64,000 nt of DNA from Rhodopirellula sp. SM50 (GTDB lineage: Bacteria > Planctomycetota > Planctomycetia > Pirellulales > Pirellulaceae): positions 46,512 to 110,511 of the forward strand of contig NZ_NTFY01000036.1 of assembly GCF_002289565.1 (NCBI RefSeq), read 5' to 3'. Under the pieces are notes generated by a model. That model had not been told where the DNA came from, did no database searches, and worked only from the letters and a program-made list of their open reading frames with translations. This document shows, piece by piece, positions 17,697 to 26,961 of this stretch. The number at the start of each line of letters is the position of its first letter. Positions within the stretch are counted from its first letter, which is position 1. The translations under genes were made by a program, and so were the position numbers.

Positions 17697-19352
17697 CTAC
17701 TTTGAACGCGGATTCGGATTCTTGATCTCCGGCACGACTGGCACGTTGAGCACCTCTTCCGGATCCGGTTTGCGGTTGGAGGTGGTGTCCGCATCGCCAT
17801 ACCAATACGTCCCGACCGCGTAGCCCATCTCGCAATCTGTCCAAGACCAGACTTCCATGTCCAGTTGTAGCGAGCTGCCAAAGGGCATCGTATCGAGAGC
17901 ACGAGTGCGTGTTTCGGTGCTGAAGCCCTGTGTGTTTTTTTCGTCGATCTTGGGTTTACGGTTCAGCTTATTGTACTTGTGACTGAACGTCTGGGCGTGG
18001 AACGGGTGTTCGTAAAAGTCGGTGCTGCGACCTCCCCAGGAATAGGCGTAATAGTCTTCGGTGCCCGTGCCGAAGATCGACGGGAACGTTTCGCCGTCGA
18101 CGAAAATCTTTTCGTCGCCTTCGCCCCACCAACGTTCCACCGGATTCATGATCGTCAGCGTATCACCGACGTAAACACCACGCCCCTTCAACGTGACGTA
18201 GTTCCAGTCCGAATAGGGCCGCGTCGGGACGGGATATTGACCGCGCCAATCGGCGTGAAAGTACAGACTGGACGAATCCCATTTCCAATCTCCGACCGTT
18301 GCCGTGAGTTCAACGTCAATCGGCTCCTCGCTCAGGTTCAAGATCGAAACCTTCGCATCGTTTTGATACGGCATGACCCAGCGGCTGGTCATCGTGCCGT
18401 CGCTGTCAACCGTGCGATACCACCCCTGAAACGGGTTCAAGCCGATGCCGGAACCGAAGAAGTCGCCGATCGGGCACCAGACCGTTTCCTTTCCGTCAAA
18501 GCTAATCTTCAAAACGACGTGCCGAGTGATGTTCGCGTCATCGTAGCTACCCAGCTTGAGCGACAGAGTCTGGACCGCCGCGGCGCCCTCTCTCAGCGAC
18601 ACAGACTGTTCCTGACCGCCGCCGAGCGTCTCCTTCAGTTTGATCACGTCACTCGCCGCGGCGTTGGCAGGGTTGAGAAGAGAATTGCAGGTTGCGGTGA
18701 TCGATGACTTGGCGGACCGAAACGCTTCCATCGAAAACGTCTTCACGTTGACGTCTTCGTTGTACTCGCGGTACGTGAACTGGAAGAAGAACGGGTGATC
18801 CGACAGGGTCACCTTGCAGCTCTTGGCGTAAGGAATCGGGAAAAACGAAACGGCCGATCGCAGGGACTCGTGTGCCAGTGGAAACGGAATCAGGCCCTTT
18901 CCCTGAAACAGATCGAACATGTTGCCTTCCAGGGCCGGTTCGGACGCGCCATCCAGATAGAACCGAATGATGATGTCGGTTCCGGGCCTCAGCTGGTCTC
19001 GCCACGGCACCCAAAATCGGACAATCGCCCCCGGGCCTTCGTCCTCCATCACCACCCATTCCTTGCGGCCGCGGTTTTCTTCGGTGCGTACAAAGTTGTG
19101 ATGTTTGTCGCTGGTGTTGCGATCAATATTACTGAACCAGCCCTTGGGGTCGTCGGGCGTTTTGGAAGCCCGATCGTAGCTGCTGGATTGTTTGAGACGG
19201 AAGTCGGCTTTCGGGTACCGCGCCACCTGATCGCGATCAACCATTTCTCTGAGCAGAGACTGGATCGAAACAGGCTGCTGTGATTGAACACGAGCGGCAG
19301 ACAACGCCACGACGGCGAAGATGAGACAAGTGGCTTTCGAGATGTGTTTCAT
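17697..19352 (-). CDS. Secreted DUF2961 / GH172-like protein
   Basis: This 551-residue protein has a signal peptide (residues 1-18, ending ARVQS). The body matches DUF2961: EWVVMEDEGPGAIVRFWVP, an FYLDGASEP strand, and the signature WWGEGDEKIFVDGETFPSIF-GTGTEDYYAYSW. DUF2961 corresponds to CAZy family GH172, which includes alpha-D-fructofuranosidase and D-arabinofuranosidase activities and forms viral-capsid-like double jelly-roll oligomers. The acidic residues of GEGDEK and GTEDYY are the likely catalytic region. The ATG at 19352 gives a normal signal peptide. A TTG at 19373 overlaps the preceding stop. It lies 17 bases downstream of a sulfatase, so it is probably co-transcribed. Confidence 0.85.
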   Translation of the reverse strand: MKHISKATCLIFAVVALSAARVQSQQPVSIQSLLREMVDRDQVARYPKADFRLKQSSSYDRASKTPDDPKGWFSNIDRNTSDKHHNFVRTEENRGRKEWVVMEDEGPGAIVRFWVPWRDQLRPGTDIIIRFYLDGASEPALEGNMFDLFQGKGLIPFPLAHESLRSAVSFFPIPYAKSCKVTLSDHPFFFQFTYREYNEDVNVKTFSMEAFRSAKSSITATCNSLLNPANAAASDVIKLKETLGGGQEQSVSLREGAAAVQTLSLKLGSYDDANITRHVVLKISFDGKETVWCPIGDFFGSGIGLNPFQGWYRTVDSDGTMTSRWVMPYQNDAKVSILNLSEEPIDVELTATVGDWKWDSSSLYFHADWRGQYPVPTRPYSDWNYVTLKGRGVYVGDTLTIMNPVERWWGEGDEKIFVDGETFPSIFGTGTEDYYAYSWGGRSTDFYEHPFHAQTFSHKYNKLNRKPKIDEKNTQGFSTETRTRALDTMPFGSSLQLDMEVWSWTDCEMGYAVGTYWYGDADTTSNRKPDPEEVLNVPVVPEIKNPNPRSK

Positions 19353-19369
19353 GATGGTGATGCCGTTTA

Positions 19370-20734
19370 TCAATAGCTCAGTTTACCGCCTCGGGCAGGC
19401 TTCTGTCGCTCGCTCTTCCACCATTGGTCGGGGCCTTCGGACTCGATGCCCTCCCAAACGGAAAGGAGAATGCTCTTCATCTGTTCTGTTTTTTCCGGCA
19501 TCTTGGCCGACAGGTCGTTTTCTTCTTTCCAGTCTTTCTGGATTTCATACAGTTGGAAATCAGAGAGCGTTTCATCGCCGACGATCTTCCAATCTCCGAT
19601 CCGCATCGCCACGCGGTCGCCCGGTGGCGAAACGTGTGTTCTCCAGAACAGCGGTACCTTTCGTTCGACAGGCTTGCCCGCAAATGCCGGCAGCATGCTG
19701 GCGCCGTCGATGGTGCGATCTGTCGGCAGCGGGATGCCCGTGATGTCCAGCACCGTGGCAAAAATATCCGTGCCAACGACGGGAATATCGCTGACCGTGC
19801 CCGGTTTGATGTGGCCCGGCCAGCGGGCAACACCAGGCACGCGGATGCCGCCTTCATGATCGCTGCGTTTACCGCCTCGCAAACCGCCGGTCGTACCGCC
19901 AAAGTTTGCGACCGGTCCGTTGTCCGAGGTGAAAATCAACAAGGTGTTGTCGCTAACGCCTTCTTCGTCCAACGCCGACATCACTTGCCCGAGCGCGTGG
20001 TCGAGCTGCGTGATGTTGCCCATGTACGTGCTGTTCTCGTGCCCTTTATACAGTTCAGAAAAATTTGGGTCGGTCGCAATCGGTGAATGTGGCTCATGGA
20101 TCCAAATGGACAGCGCGAAGGGTTTCGAATCATCACGTACTTCACTCAACCAATGTGCCGCTTCGGCGGCAACCAAGGGCGCTGAAAATCCTTCGAGTTC
20201 ACCCACGGGCTTTCCGTTGCGAACGAAGTTGTTGGGATTCTTGTGGCTCGGCTCCGCGTTATTGTGCGTCGCCATCCAGTAATCGTAGCCATGATCGCCA
20301 GGTTGTGGATACTCCGGCGTATTGAACTGCGGCTTCGAATTGAGATGCCATTTGCCGACGTGGCAGGTTTCATAGCCGATCGATTTCAACAGCTTCGGAT
20401 ACGTGATTTCGCTCCGCCGCAGGTGAGCCTCGTGATTGCCCGACAGATGCCGATAGACGCCGTTGCGATACGGAGTCCGGCCGGTCAGGATCGCTGACCG
20501 TGACGGTGAGCAAACCCCGCAAGCCGAATAGCACTGAGTGAACTTGACACCCTGTGAGGCTAGTTTGTCGAGGTTGGGTGTTTGAATCAGCTCGTGGCCG
20601 TAAGTTGCCGAATCACCCCACCCCATGTCGTCGGCCAGGAACACCACGATGTTGGGCTTCGTCTGCTCGGCGGCGTTTAGAGCGGCCAGCGAAATCAGGC
20701 TCAGCAATACGCACAGTGGCAGCGATAGTCGCAT
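19370..20734 (-). CDS. Type I sulfatase, secreted
   Basis: This 454-residue sulfatase has a signal peptide (residues 1-21, ending LNAAE). PNIVVFLADDMGWGD, the maturation motif C75-S-P-S-R with SAILTGR, VGKWHLN, IHEPHSPI and FTSDNGPVANFG form the core. The first gene of the minus-strand series, it is divergent from the plus-strand sulfatase at 21094, so the 359-base gap between them probably holds the locus promoters. The ATG at 20734 was chosen because it opens the signal peptide. An upstream ATG at 20827 adds only low-complexity Arg/Pro residues. The sulfated substrate is unknown. Confidence 0.9.
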   Translation of the reverse strand: MRLSLPLCVLLSLISLAALNAAEQTKPNIVVFLADDMGWGDSATYGHELIQTPNLDKLASQGVKFTQCYSACGVCSPSRSAILTGRTPYRNGVYRHLSGNHEAHLRRSEITYPKLLKSIGYETCHVGKWHLNSKPQFNTPEYPQPGDHGYDYWMATHNNAEPSHKNPNNFVRNGKPVGELEGFSAPLVAAEAAHWLSEVRDDSKPFALSIWIHEPHSPIATDPNFSELYKGHENSTYMGNITQLDHALGQVMSALDEEGVSDNTLLIFTSDNGPVANFGGTTGGLRGGKRSDHEGGIRVPGVARWPGHIKPGTVSDIPVVGTDIFATVLDITGIPLPTDRTIDGASMLPAFAGKPVERKVPLFWRTHVSPPGDRVAMRIGDWKIVGDETLSDFQLYEIQKDWKEENDLSAKMPEKTEQMKSILLSVWEGIESEGPDQWWKSERQKPARGGKLSY

Positions 20735-21093
20735 GGTGTATTCACGAAAGTCAGGAGGGAAAGGGGAAAGGCGTCGAGGGGGGAAAGGCAGACGCGATCG
20801 GACGATGCCTTGTTGACGTTCGGGCATTGAAAAGGCGCGGAGGGATGGAGTTGGCGTGGCGTCCCCCCTGAACGATCGCGACAGTCTCGCACGGCCGGAA
20901 TCGCAAACAGTTTACGCCCATCGCCACGATGCCGACGGACAAATTGCGGCATCCAATGATCTATATGCGACACGCAGGGCGTTGGGTGGGGGCATCGGGC
21001 GGGGCGTTGCCGCGCGGGGGCATGGCGGTGCCATTTCGTGTCTAATGGAGGCGTCACCATCGACTTCTCCATCTGAGTCTTGCACCTGGAATC
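20735..21093. other. Divergent intergenic region between two sulfatase genes
   Basis: These 359 bases separate the minus-strand series (first ATG 20734) from two plus-strand sulfatases (first ATG 21094). Position alone suggests promoters in both directions. I could not identify convincing sigma-70 hexamers or an operator palindrome, and no gene is supported in it. Confidence 0.4.
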
Positions 21094-22605
21094 ATGACAC
21101 GACCGCTACCACGATTGATCACTGCCGGAGTTCTATTCGCCGTTGCTCTTCAGGCTTGCGTCGGCCTCGGGACCGGTCCGTTGCTCGCGGCCCCGCCGAA
21201 TCTGGTTTTGATCATCGCCGATGACATGAACTGGGATGACTGCGGCGCCTATGGTCATCCTGCGATTCGAACACCGAACATCGACCGTTTGGCGACCGAG
21301 GGGTTGCGGTTCAAGCACGCTTATCTGACCACCAATTCCTGCAGTCCGTCTCGGTCGAGTATTTTGACGGGCAAGTATCCCCACAACACGGGGGCCGAAC
21401 AGTTGCACTGGCCCTTGCCCGAAGGCAGTCGGACCTTTTCCGCCGAACTTCGTCAACTCGGTTACTACACCGCGGCGGCCGGAAAGTGGCACCTCGGCGA
21501 TGCGGTGCGAGACCATTTCGACCGGATCTACGAAGCGTCGACGGCGGGATTTGTATTGCCATCGGGGGAAGACGGCCAACCGCCCAAAATGATCGCCAAG
21601 CAACCCAGCGGATGTGAGGACTGGGAGCAAGCGATTGAGGATCGGCCCCGCGATCGACCGTTCTTTCTTTGGCTGGCCGCTCTTGATCCCCATCGTGAAT
21701 ACACCGACGGAGCGCTCGATCCCCCGCATCGTGCCGAAGATGTGATTGTGCCGGCACATTTGCCCGATACCGCGGACGTCCGCGAAGACTTGCGACTGTA
21801 CTATGACGAAATCGGTCGACTGGACACCTACGTCGGCAAAGTGGTTGCAAAGCTCCAGCAACAGGAAGTCGCGGACAACACCTTGATTTTGTTCATCAGC
21901 GACAACGGACGCCCGTTTCCACGCGACAAGACGACACTTTACGATGGCGGCATTCGCACGCCGTGGATCGTCCGATGGCCGCAGGTTGTCAAGCCGGGCG
22001 TCACGACGGACGCGTTGGTCAGCGTTGTGGACATTGCCCCGACATTCCTGGAACTCGCCGGAGCCACGTCATCGCTGGCGACCGAAGGGCAAAGCTTCGT
22101 CCGCGTGCTTGGCGATCCGACGCAGCCGCATCGTGAGTTCGCGTTCGCCGAAGACCACTGGCACGACTATGAGGACCATGCCCGTAGCGTGATGACGCAG
22201 CAATACAAACTGATTCGCAACGACTACATCGATCTGCCGCCGACGCCCTCGGCCGATGCCGGACGCGGACTGAGTTGGCAAAACATGCTGCGACTGCAAC
22301 AGCAAGGGAAATTGTTGCCACCTCAACAGGTGTGCTTTCGGGCACCACGCGACAAGTGGGAGTTGTACGACCTGCAGCGTGATCCCGGCGAGTTGCAAAA
22401 TCGCATCAACGATCCCGCGTACCACCATGTCCGCGATCGTTTGACAGTCGCTCTGGAAGACTGGACCAAACGAACCGGCGACTATCTGCCGACACGGCGA
22501 ACGCCGGATGAATTCGATCGCGTGACGGGCGAACCGGATCACAGTGTCCGCGTGCGACCGAGGCCGTCGAAGTTAGAGATGTTTGGAACCAACGGAAAGT
22601 ATTAA
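21094..22605 (+). CDS. Type I sulfatase (heparan-N-sulfatase-like), secreted
   Basis: This 503-residue sulfatase has a signal peptide (about residues 1-33, ending LLAAP). The segment LVLIIADDMNWDDCGAYG and the maturation motif C83-S-P-S-R with SSILTGKYPHNTG resemble the sulfamidase/S1_8 branch. KWHLGDAVRDHFD, ALDPHREY and FISDNGRPFPRDKTTLYDGG continue the active site. The C-terminal half has WELYDLQRDPGELQN. It is transcribed away from the minus-strand series, and the next sulfatase starts 40 bases after its stop, so the two form a short operon. Activity on O- or N-sulfate cannot be separated from sequence alone. Confidence 0.88.
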   Translation: MTRPLPRLITAGVLFAVALQACVGLGTGPLLAAPPNLVLIIADDMNWDDCGAYGHPAIRTPNIDRLATEGLRFKHAYLTTNSCSPSRSSILTGKYPHNTGAEQLHWPLPEGSRTFSAELRQLGYYTAAAGKWHLGDAVRDHFDRIYEASTAGFVLPSGEDGQPPKMIAKQPSGCEDWEQAIEDRPRDRPFFLWLAALDPHREYTDGALDPPHRAEDVIVPAHLPDTADVREDLRLYYDEIGRLDTYVGKVVAKLQQQEVADNTLILFISDNGRPFPRDKTTLYDGGIRTPWIVRWPQVVKPGVTTDALVSVVDIAPTFLELAGATSSLATEGQSFVRVLGDPTQPHREFAFAEDHWHDYEDHARSVMTQQYKLIRNDYIDLPPTPSADAGRGLSWQNMLRLQQQGKLLPPQQVCFRAPRDKWELYDLQRDPGELQNRINDPAYHHVRDRLTVALEDWTKRTGDYLPTRRTPDEFDRVTGEPDHSVRVRPRPSKLEMFGTNGKY

Positions 22606-22645
22606 AAGACCATTCCTCCACAGCCGCCCGCCGAGAGATCATCTG

Positions 22646-24130
22646 ATGAAACCATGCCACCTTTTTCCGGCCGCGTTCCTGCTGACGCTGGCCGGTTCGT
22701 TGGCGAGTCCAGCATCGCCAGCCGACGAGCCTCGCAATGTTTTGATCATTCAGACCGACGAGCACAATTTCCGCACGCTCGGTTGCTATCGCCAGACGCT
22801 GTCCGAGGAGCAAGCGTTTGTGTGGGGGAAAGAGGCGTTCGTGGAGACTCCGGCGATCGATTCGATTGCCCGGCGCGGCGCCATTTGTACTTCGTTTTAT
22901 GCGACCAGCCCCGTTTGCACGCCCTCCCGCGCCGCGTTCTTCACCGGGCGGTATCCGCACCAGACCGGCAGCCATACCAACAACGAGCCGATGGACAGTG
23001 ACATCGTCACCTTTGCCGAGGTGCTTCGTCGCGATGGCTATGCCACCGGTTACGCCGGCAAATGGCACCTCGACGGGCCAGGTAAACCGCAGTGGGCTCC
23101 GAGACGGCAGTTCGGTTTCAGCGACAACCGCTTCATGTTCAATCGTGGGCATTGGAAAAAGTTTCAGCTGACCGACGCCGGGCCACGAGTCGGTTCGCGT
23201 GACAAAAATGATGCGCCCAGCTACGGCGTCGGTGACGCCGATGATCAGACTTTTGCAACCGACTGGCTGGCCGACCGCGCCATGGATTTCATCCGCGAAC
23301 ATGCCGACGAGCCGTTTTGTTACCACCTCAGTCTTCCGGATCCACATGGGCCCAACACGGTGCGCCCACCCTACGACACGATGTTTGCCGACATGGTCAT
23401 TCGACCGCCGATGTCGTTTTCGATGGCAAACGAGAATCCGGCTTGGGCTGCGGTTGGAGGCAAAAACTCGGCGGCACGATTCAATCCGGCGCTGATGGCG
23501 CTGTACTTCGGCATGGTCCGCTGTATCGATGACAATGTCGCCCAGATCCTGGGCACCTTGGCGGAACTGAAGCTGACCGACAAAACCATCATCGTGTTCA
23601 CCTCGGACCATGGCGACCTGTGTTTCGAACATGGACGGCTGAACAAGGGCAACCCGTATGAGGCGAGTGCGAAGATTCCGATGATCATCGCGGCGCCGGG
23701 GTTGATCCCGGCGGGGACGCGGGTCGACCAGGCGCTTGGCACGGTCGACTTTGCACCGACATTGTTGTCGTTGCTCGGAAAACAAGCGACAACGGGAGCG
23801 GTTGGTCGCGATGCGTCACCGTTGCTGACCGCCCAGAGCGAGGTGGCGTGGGACGATGTGGCAATCATTCAATCGTCGGGGCTCAAGCCGTCGTGGTTTG
23901 CGGTGATCACCGACCGCTACAAACTCGTGCTGTCGGTTTCGGAACGCCCTTGGTTGTTCGATTTAAAAACCGACCCCGACGAATTGAAAAATTCCATCGA
24001 CCTGGAACAGAATCGCGACATCGTTCGTCAACTGGCCGGGCGTCTGCGCGATTACACACAAGCCCAGGACGCCGGGTTCTTGAATCTGAAGCTGAAGCAG
24101 CAGATCGACACGTTGGTGTCTAGCCTTTAG
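22646..24130 (+). CDS. Type I sulfatase, secreted, with stop codon inside a repeat
   Basis: This 494-residue sulfatase has a signal peptide (residues 1-25). Its metal-site segment is NVLIIQTDEHNFRTLGCY, with DE where most sulfatases here have DD. The maturation motif is C91-T-P-S-R with AAFFTGRYPHQTGS. GKWHLDGPGKP, LPDPHGPN and FTSDHGDLCFEHG follow, the last with DH instead of DN, as in choline-sulfatase-like members. The ATG at 22646 opens the signal peptide. The ATG-like frame from 22583 overlaps the preceding gene. The final residues LVSSL and the TAG at 24128-24130 are encoded by the first copy of intergenic repeat family A. Confidence 0.88.
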   Translation: MKPCHLFPAAFLLTLAGSLASPASPADEPRNVLIIQTDEHNFRTLGCYRQTLSEEQAFVWGKEAFVETPAIDSIARRGAICTSFYATSPVCTPSRAAFFTGRYPHQTGSHTNNEPMDSDIVTFAEVLRRDGYATGYAGKWHLDGPGKPQWAPRRQFGFSDNRFMFNRGHWKKFQLTDAGPRVGSRDKNDAPSYGVGDADDQTFATDWLADRAMDFIREHADEPFCYHLSLPDPHGPNTVRPPYDTMFADMVIRPPMSFSMANENPAWAAVGGKNSAARFNPALMALYFGMVRCIDDNVAQILGTLAELKLTDKTIIVFTSDHGDLCFEHGRLNKGNPYEASAKIPMIIAAPGLIPAGTRVDQALGTVDFAPTLLSLLGKQATTGAVGRDASPLLTAQSEVAWDDVAIIQSSGLKPSWFAVITDRYKLVLSVSERPWLFDLKTDPDELKNSIDLEQNRDIVRQLAGRLRDYTQAQDAGFLNLKLKQQIDTLVSSL

Positions 24131-24188
24131 GCGATCCCGGATCGCTGCTTTGCAGCGACGCTGGGCGGCTAAAGCCTGCACACCAGCG
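24112..24188. repeat. Intergenic palindromic repeat, family A (copy 2)
   Basis: Begins GTTGGTGTCTAGCCTTTAGG, has a GCTGCTTTGCAGC hairpin centre and ends GGCTAAAGCCTGCACACCA. It is the reverse orientation of the copy at 8596-8672 and is followed three bases later by a third copy. It overlaps the last codons and the stop of the sulfatase gene. Confidence 0.85.
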
Positions 24189-24191
24189 CTC

Positions 24192-24268
24192 GTTGGTGTC
24201 TAGCCTTTAGGCGATTCCCGCTCGCTGCGAAGCAGCGACGACGGGCGGCTAAAGCCTGCACACCAGCG
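24192..24268. repeat. Intergenic palindromic repeat, family A (copy 3)
   Basis: Tandem copy of the element at 24112-24188, differing at a few central bases (GCTGCGAAGCAGC in place of GCTGCTTTGCAGC). The central changes preserve the hairpin, which suggests selection for, or mobility through, the folded form. Confidence 0.85.
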
Positions 24269-24290
24269 CATGTGTCCCGTTTCCGCGGCC

Positions 24291-24338
24291 GACCCTCCCC
24301 TCGCTGCGCTCGACCCTCCCTGCCAGGGAGGGTTGCTT
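24291..24338. repeat. Short hairpin repeat, family C (copy 1)
   Basis: CCTCCCCTCGCTGCGCTCG is followed by the palindrome ACCCTCCCT-GCC-AGGGAGGGT and then TGCTTC. A near-identical arrangement occurs at 61920-61966 behind the fae gene. It may act as a bidirectional transcription stop, but no T-run follows. Confidence 0.65.
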
Positions 24339-24404
24339 CAAAAAATGTCTCGCGTTGATGCGTATGGGGATCCTGCTGCGCAGCCCCGTGTGATGGCTTT
24401 ACCT

Positions 24405-24540
24405 CAATACCGCTAAGTTAACATGAATGAGGGGGCCCGGACGCTGGCGCGAACCGGCTGATGTCAAACGAATATCAGCCGTTTGGCGCTAGCCTACGGG
24501 CCCAAGTTCTAGGCAAAGCCGCGTTAACTTAGCGGTATTG
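24405..24540. repeat. Nested inverted repeat, family B (copy 1)
   Basis: The outer arms CAATACCGCTAAGTTAAC (24405-24422) and GTTAACTTAGCGGTATTG (24523-24540) are perfectly complementary over 18 bases. Inside is a second inverted pair: GCCCGGACGCTGGCGCGAACCGG... against ...CCGTTTGGCGCTAGCCTACGGGC around an ATGTCAAACGAATAT loop. The inner pair recurs at 42890-42963 without the outer arms. The stretch lies between the convergent sulfatase and GH2 genes. Confidence 0.8.
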
Positions 24541-24544
24541 GGCT

Positions 24545-26857
24545 TTACCTACGAGACTTGCTCGGCTGAAACAACAGCGTGTGCAGTTGCGCCAATTCCT
24601 TCGCCGGGATCTTGATGACCTTGCGATCGTAGGTCATCAGACCGTTGATCTCGCCTTCGACGTCAGTCGTCTGGGTGTAGACACCCGCCGCGATGCCTTT
24701 GCCACGCAGTTCGTTAAGCATCTTCAATGACGTGACGTAGCGGGCTTTGTATTCGGCTTCATTTTTCGGTAGCCCCCCATAGCCCCAGTTGCGACGATTG
24801 GCATCCCAGAGATGGCCTTCGACGGGATAGCCGTGGCCTCCGAATTCTCCCATGACTTTGATGTAGTCCTCGAAGCGTCCGCCGGCGCCCTGGTCGAATG
24901 GGAATTCGGGGTGGGGATACGCGTGGGCGTCGACGACATCACCGACCGGCCAGAAGTTGCCGCCGCTGGCGATGTTGACCAAACGCGACGGGTCGCGATC
25001 GACCGTCCACTTGCCGACGTCGAGCGTACGATGTTGTCCCCAGGCCTCGTTGAAGGGCACCCACACCACGATCGACGGATGGTTTTCCAGCAGCCCGATC
25101 ATGCGTTCCAATTCGACCATGAATTGCCGATGATGCTGGTCAGGCCAAACGGCGTCTTCTGGATCGGGTTGCAAACGCGTCCACTTGGGATTGTTGCCCG
25201 CGCTGACTTGGTCCTGCCAAACCATCATGCCCAGTCGGTCGCAGTGATAATAATAGCGTCGCGGTTCGACCTTGATGTGCTTGCGAATCATGTTGAATCC
25301 GGCGTCCCGGAGCCACTCGATATCGAACAACATCGCTTCGTCGGACGGAGGTGTCAGCAAGCCGTCGGGCCACCATCCCTGGTCGAGCGGTCCCCAGTGA
25401 AAAACGGTGTCACCGTTGAGCGTGAATCGCCAGTTTCCTTCGGCGTCTTTGACTTTGCCGACGTTGCGAATGCCGGCGTAGGACGCGACCCGGTCGAGTG
25501 TCACGGCGTCGCCGCCGACCAGAGTTGCTTCGATATCGTACAGGTGTGGTGACGCGGGCGACCAGAGTTTTGCATCGCTGATCGCCAACTCGATGGCGTC
25601 GCTTCCCGAACCCTCCGCCACGACGTTTTCGCCGTCCTTGACGACGACGTGGACTTCGCCATCGCCTTGGACGAGCGGGCTGACGGTGATGCTTCCTGTG
25701 TCGGCGTCGGTGGCAATTTTCAGATCACGGATGTGGTTCGGTGAGACTTCTTCCAACCAAACCGTTTGCCAGATTCCCGAAACCTGTGTGTACCAAATTC
25801 CGCGTGCGTTGAGCGTTTGTTTGCCCCGCAGTTGATAGTTTTCGGTTTCATCTTCGACTCGGACGACCAATTCATTGTCGCCGTCTTGCAAGGCGTCGGT
25901 GACGTCGAACGTGAACGCGGTATTGCCACCCTGATGTTTGCCGACGGACTGACCATTGACGAAGACTTCGCAGCGATAATCCACGGCTTCGAAGTTCAGC
26001 AGCGCTCGTTTTGATGCAGACGGTGTTGCACGAAACGTTCGGCGGTACCAAAGCGCGTCGGATGCGTCCAGCAATCGCTGCACACCGCCGAGTTTTGATT
26101 CCAAGCAGAACGGCACCAGGATCTCGCCGTCCCAACCGCTGGGGTGCTCGGTTTGCTCGACCGGCGTGATCGCATAGTCCCAGTTGCCATTCAGGTTGGT
26201 CCAGTTGTCGCGTTGCAATTGCGGGCGGGGGTACTCCGTCCACGCATTTTCCGGCGTGACGTCTGCGCCCCAGGTGGTGATCAATTCCGATTGGAACGGT
26301 TTGGTGTCGCGTGGCGGAGCGGGCAATTTGGGAACGTTGTCACCGTCGACCAAGTGAACATCGATGAACTGGCCGCCACCGGTTTGACGGCAGTGGACGG
26401 CCAAGGTGTTGCGACCGAGTTTGAGCGCCGATCGTTTCTCGCGATCGATGGAAACGACCTGGTACTCCGTGGTGTAGCCTTTGAACTGGCCGATCAAGGA
26501 TCCGTTGAGAAAGACGTCGGCGTCTTCGTCATGGTGAATCAGCAGCGCAGGATTGTTGGGAATCGCCGCCAAGTCAAATGATTTGCGCAGCCAGATGTTG
26601 TTGGTGGCCCAGACGGTTCCGACGCGTGCTCCCGGCGTGTCTCGGGTGCCGAAGCCGCCGCCGGCTTCCTGCCAGTCCGAGTCATCGAATGAATCCGATT
26701 GCCATTCGGCGGTCGGCTTGCCAAGGGTGTATCGCCAGGTGTCGTTGATGACTTGGGCGTGACAGATGCTGCTGGTCATCAGAAGGAACGCGAGGGGCAA
26801 CAGCGTGCGTCGCGATCGGCACGTCAAGTGCGTCGCGAGTGGCGATCGATGGGGCAT
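24545..26857 (-). CDS. Secreted glycoside hydrolase family 2
   Basis: This 770-residue protein has a signal peptide (residues 1-34, ending SICHAQ). A galactose-binding-like domain (about 40-170: SFDDSDWQEAGGGFGTRD, NIWLRKSFDL) precedes the GH2 sugar-binding, immunoglobulin-like and TIM-barrel domains (about 200-760). The acid/base Glu lies in WVPFNEAWGQ (about residue 602) and the nucleophile Glu in VMGEFGGHG (about 671). GFNMIRKHIKVEPRRYYYHCDRLG is the typical barrel segment. GH2 enzymes are retaining beta-galactosidases, -glucuronidases, -mannosidases or arabinofuranosidases, and the specificity here is open. The ATG at 26857 was chosen for the signal peptide. The ATG at 26905 adds 16 residues. 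Confidence 0.9.
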   Translation of the reverse strand: MPHRSPLATHLTCRSRRTLLPLAFLLMTSSICHAQVINDTWRYTLGKPTAEWQSDSFDDSDWQEAGGGFGTRDTPGARVGTVWATNNIWLRKSFDLAAIPNNPALLIHHDEDADVFLNGSLIGQFKGYTTEYQVVSIDREKRSALKLGRNTLAVHCRQTGGGQFIDVHLVDGDNVPKLPAPPRDTKPFQSELITTWGADVTPENAWTEYPRPQLQRDNWTNLNGNWDYAITPVEQTEHPSGWDGEILVPFCLESKLGGVQRLLDASDALWYRRTFRATPSASKRALLNFEAVDYRCEVFVNGQSVGKHQGGNTAFTFDVTDALQDGDNELVVRVEDETENYQLRGKQTLNARGIWYTQVSGIWQTVWLEEVSPNHIRDLKIATDADTGSITVSPLVQGDGEVHVVVKDGENVVAEGSGSDAIELAISDAKLWSPASPHLYDIEATLVGGDAVTLDRVASYAGIRNVGKVKDAEGNWRFTLNGDTVFHWGPLDQGWWPDGLLTPPSDEAMLFDIEWLRDAGFNMIRKHIKVEPRRYYYHCDRLGMMVWQDQVSAGNNPKWTRLQPDPEDAVWPDQHHRQFMVELERMIGLLENHPSIVVWVPFNEAWGQHRTLDVGKWTVDRDPSRLVNIASGGNFWPVGDVVDAHAYPHPEFPFDQGAGGRFEDYIKVMGEFGGHGYPVEGHLWDANRRNWGYGGLPKNEAEYKARYVTSLKMLNELRGKGIAAGVYTQTTDVEGEINGLMTYDRKVIKIPAKELAQLHTLLFQPSKSRR

Positions 26858-26961
26858 GGGGGAAGTCTCGTGTGGGAGAGGTTGACTTGCATGGCATTCT
26901 AGCAAGCCAAATCCAATACAAACTGAGACACACCGTCGGAGTGTTTAGAGATGTTGTCAGG

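Noticed and set aside
22406..23785. 459-codon minus-strand frame across two sulfatase genes
   Set aside because: Both plus-strand sulfatases have complete motifs. The antisense product is Arg-rich and spans two unrelated genes.
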